A model generated the notes under the pieces. It was not told where the DNA came from, did no database searches, and saw nothing but the letters and a program-made list of their open reading frames with translations. This document shows, in pieces, positions 14,629 through 16,487 of a stretch of 16,487 bases of DNA (position 1 is the stretch's first letter; the number at the start of each line of letters is the position of its first letter). The stretch spans positions 1,334-17,820 of the forward strand of contig DDEO01000114.1 in the NCBI GenBank assembly GCA_002336725.1, given 5' to 3'. Origin of the DNA: Bacteroidetes bacterium UBA1952. GTDB lineage: Bacteria > Bacteroidota > Bacteroidia > Chitinophagales > Chitinophagaceae. The position numbers and the translations under genes were made by a program.

Positions 14629-15039
14629 ATGAACCTTACTGAAAGAATTGCCGCCTCCGAAACCCGCCTGTTTAAAGCGGTCTTTCCCAACACCACCAAC
14701 CACTACGACACGCTTTTTGGCGGAACGGCTATGCAGCTGATGGACGAAGTGGCCTTCATCACCGCGACGCGCTTTGCCCGCAAGCGCATGGTTACGGTTT
14801 CGTCTGATAAGATAGACTTTACGCGGCCCATTCCGGCAGGCACCATCGTGGAACTGATTGGACGCGTGGCGCGGGTGGGCCATAAAAGCCTGACGGTTTC
14901 GGTGGAGATTTATACCGAACAGATGTACTCCGACAGCCGCGAGCTGGCCATCACCGGCTCGCTCACTTTTGTGGCTATTGATGCAGAGCGCCGTCCGGTG
15001 GCTATCGCAGCGCCCGAAGAGGCTTCGCTAAAGGCCTAA
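14629..15039 (+). CDS. Hotdog-fold acyl-CoA thioesterase
   Basis: A 136-residue cytoplasmic protein of the acyl-CoA thioesterase (YciA/ACOT) hotdog group, which cleaves acyl-CoA to free acid and CoA. The N-terminal active-site region is clear: FPNTTNHYDTLFGGTAMQLM, with D27 and the G31-G32 turn that opens the central helix, followed by DEVAFITATRFA. VTVSSDKIDFTRPIPAGTIV and VEIYTEQMYSDSRELAITGSL are typical strands of the family. Length is normal for a single-domain form, which works as a dimer or larger oligomer. The substrate chain length cannot be read from sequence. TCTCTCCT lies eight bases before the ATG. Confidence 0.9.
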   Translation: MNLTERIAASETRLFKAVFPNTTNHYDTLFGGTAMQLMDEVAFITATRFARKRMVTVSSDKIDFTRPIPAGTIVELIGRVARVGHKSLTVSVEIYTEQMYSDSRELAITGSLTFVAIDAERRPVAIAAPEEASLKA

Positions 15040-15191
15040 AGGCCTGCGCTTGCATGGATGGTATTCGTCTGAGGCCGTCTCAAAATGGCCATTTTTCCGG
15101 AATGAGGGCGAGAAGGTGTGCGATAAAATTTTCAAGTCGGCTTTAATCCGGCTTATTTGCTAATTTAAAGCACTCGAAAACCCGTTTTCTT

Positions 15192-15896
15192 ATGTCGCTT
15201 CTGCCAGGGATTTTTTCCGGTGCGCGCCACCTGCTGTTTCCACGGCTGTGCTGCGGCTGTCAGCGGCCCATGCTGCCCGAAGAAAAGCTGGTGTGTTTCA
15301 TTTGCGCGCGGCAGCTTTCGCCCACCGGCTTCCACCATGTTCCGCTCAACGAAGCCGCGCTGCGCATTACCGGGCGGTTCCCAATGGAGCGGGCCACGGC
15401 TTTTTGCTATTTCGCTCACGGCGGCTTGATACAGCATCTTTTGCATCAGATCAAATACCGCCGTCGTGCCGACCTGGCTTTTGAGCTGGGCGCGGCGATG
15501 GGTACGGCGCTGGCAGAGGCCGGTTTTTTAAAAGGAATAGACGCGCTGGTGCCCGTGCCGCTGCATTTCCGGAAAGAATGGAAGCGCGGATACAACCAGA
15601 GCGAACGCATCGCTGCCGGCGTAGAAAAAGCAACCGGCGTTCCGGTGATGGCGCACCTGCTGCAACGCACCCGCCACACCGAATCGCAAACCACCAAGAC
15701 GGCTGCCGAGCGGGCGCTGAACGTAAAAGACGCTTTCCGGGTGCGTCGGCAGGCCGGATTTTCCGGAAAACACCTGCTGCTGCTCGACGATGTGCTGACC
15801 ACCGGCGCAACGCTCGAAGCCTGCGCGACTGCTATTTTGAGGGACATTCCCCACAGCCGCGTGAGCATTGCCACCGCTGCGCTTGCAAGCGGGTAA
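15192..15896 (+). CDS. ComF family phosphoribosyltransferase-like protein
   Basis: A 234-residue ComF-family protein. The N-terminal zinc-finger-like cysteines are visible: C20, C21 and C23 in LCCGCQRP, and C35-x2-C38 in CFICAR. The rest is a type I phosphoribosyltransferase fold with DALVPVPLHFRKEWKRGYNQSE (from about 117), a family hallmark, and the PRPP loop LLDDVLTTGAT (197-207). ComF proteins support DNA uptake in naturally competent bacteria, but they are also widespread in non-competent ones, where the function is unclear. The start at 15192 gives MSLLPGIFSGARHLLFPRLC, the normal beginning. Two TTTCCGGAAA palindromes (15566 and 15760) encode FRK and FSGK. It converges with the nucleotidyltransferase gene, with only 16 bp between the two stop codons. 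Confidence 0.9.
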   Translation: MSLLPGIFSGARHLLFPRLCCGCQRPMLPEEKLVCFICARQLSPTGFHHVPLNEAALRITGRFPMERATAFCYFAHGGLIQHLLHQIKYRRRADLAFELGAAMGTALAEAGFLKGIDALVPVPLHFRKEWKRGYNQSERIAAGVEKATGVPVMAHLLQRTRHTESQTTKTAAERALNVKDAFRVRRQAGFSGKHLLLLDDVLTTGATLEACATAILRDIPHSRVSIATAALASG

Positions 15897-15900
15897 GAAA

Positions 15901-15932
15901 TTTCCGGAAAAATCACCCCGGGTTTCCGGAAA
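15901..15932. repeat. Two TTTCCGGAAA palindromes between convergent genes
   Basis: Exact copies lie at 15901-15910 and 15923-15932, so the first is in the gap between the stop codons of comF and the nucleotidyltransferase gene, and the second lies inside the end of the latter (read as FSGNPG). The two copies can also pair with each other to form a hairpin with a 12-base loop, and a run of A follows. A terminator for the minus-strand gene is not clear. Confidence 0.8.
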
Positions 15933-16487
15933 AAAGTTTCGCTGCTTCCAGCACCGCTTCCGGCTTGCCGACATCCAGAAATACATCGCCGGTGTGGTCG
16001 TAACCGTAAATCGTATGGCTGCCGGCCAGCGCCAGATAGGCATCAATAAGAGAGAATTTTCCTCGCAACGGAATGGCATCTAAAAAACGCCGCGAAAGCA
16101 CCTGAATACCGGAAAAAGCGCGTGGCTGCAAGGCGTTTGCCCGGCAAGGAAGCCGCTCCTCGCCGGTTTTTTCATTGCGCCAGCCGCAAAGCCGCAGGGT
16201 TTCATCAAAAAGCAAATACCGCGAAGAGGTGCGCTGCATCACGGCAAGTGTAGCATCGGCAGCCCGCGTATGATGCATCTCCCATAGCCGGGAAAGATTC
16301 AGATTGGTGAGGACATCCACATTCATCACCACAATCGTTTCATCCGGCCCCAGCAGTGGCAGCGCGCGGAGCAACCCACCGCCCGTTTCCAACACGCCGT
16401 CGCTTTCGTCGGAGATTTCTACGCGGCTGCCGAAGCCTTTTTCGCGCTCCAAAATCGAGATTATCTGGTCGGCAAAATGATGCACAT
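15913..16487 (-). CDS. NDP-sugar nucleotidyltransferase, 3' part (5' end beyond window)
   Basis: About 191 codons of the C-terminal part of a sugar-1-phosphate nucleotidyltransferase. The reading begins mid-protein at the window edge: the in-frame GTG at 16485 is better read as Val within N-V-H-H-F-A-D-Q-I, a family motif found about 70 residues into such proteins. The N-terminal GxGTRLRPLT signature therefore lies outside. Visible motifs are LETGGGLLRALPLLGPDE and then VVMNVDVLTNLNL, where the N-V-D aspartate binds Mg and nucleotide. Near the C-terminus, GDVFLDVGKPEAVLEA is the typical closing helix region. The text is closest to MurU- or mannose-1-phosphate-guanylyltransferase-like enzymes that make UDP- or GDP-sugars. 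The precise sugar cannot be decided from this part. Confidence 0.85.
   Translation of the reverse strand, partial: VHHFADQIISILEREKGFGSRVEISDESDGVLETGGGLLRALPLLGPDETIVVMNVDVLTNLNLSRLWEMHHTRAADATLAVMQRTSSRYLLFDETLRLCGWRNEKTGEERLPCRANALQPRAFSGIQVLSRRFLDAIPLRGKFSLIDAYLALAGSHTIYGYDHTGDVFLDVGKPEAVLEAAKLFSGNPG

Overview
The window looks like chromosomal DNA from a member of the Bacteroidota of medium to high GC. Three things point there. Three gene starts sit behind matches to the Bacteroidota -7 promoter element TAnnTTTG and lack Shine-Dalgarno sites. The genes include a eukaryote-like class Ia ribonucleotide reductase, a lipoprotein of a Bacteroidota type and a SurA-like chaperone. Intergenic spaces are rich in REP-like repeats. 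I cannot name a genus; Saprospiria or Chitinophagia are guesses. Most genes are housekeeping.

Layout. 1-154 holds a REP-like hairpin. An enoyl-CoA hydratase/isomerase-family gene (-) diverges from a TPR-repeat secreted protein (+), which is followed by a SurA-like periplasmic peptidyl-prolyl isomerase (+). A 0.5 kb array of five near-identical hairpins separates this pair from a convergent multi-pass membrane protein (-). Next come a DUF445 membrane protein (-), nadC (-), a four-helix-bundle (S23/IVP-like) gene (-) and a lipoprotein (-). A decayed fragment of an IS5-like transposase lies at 9.5 kb. A Rieske ferredoxin-like gene overlaps tadA by four bases (both -). nrdB and nrdA (+) follow a long leader and end at a clear terminator. 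Then come a hotdog acyl-CoA thioesterase (+), a ComF-family phosphoribosyltransferase (+), and the 3' part of an NDP-sugar nucleotidyltransferase (-) that runs off the right edge.

Three features stand out. (1) The four-helix-bundle gene is enclosed by two arrays of the heptamer CATGAAA in opposite orientation. The arrays fill the space exactly between the nadC start codon and the stop codon of the lipoprotein gene. This looks like a compact mobile or IVS-like element that could fold into a long RNA stem. (2) The perfect palindrome TTTCCGGAAA occurs 15 times in 16.5 kb, where about 0.016 copies are expected by chance. Copies lie both inside genes (read as FRK, FSGK or FPEK) and between genes, so it behaves like a genome-wide iterated palindrome comparable to cyanobacterial HIP1. 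(3) The 3710-4269 array has about 118-bp units, each with two inverted repeats, and one internal 16-bp duplication shows recent growth.

Functional links are modest. nrdBA is a clear operon, tadA and the Rieske gene are probably translationally coupled, and the remaining neighbours are mostly unrelated housekeeping functions.
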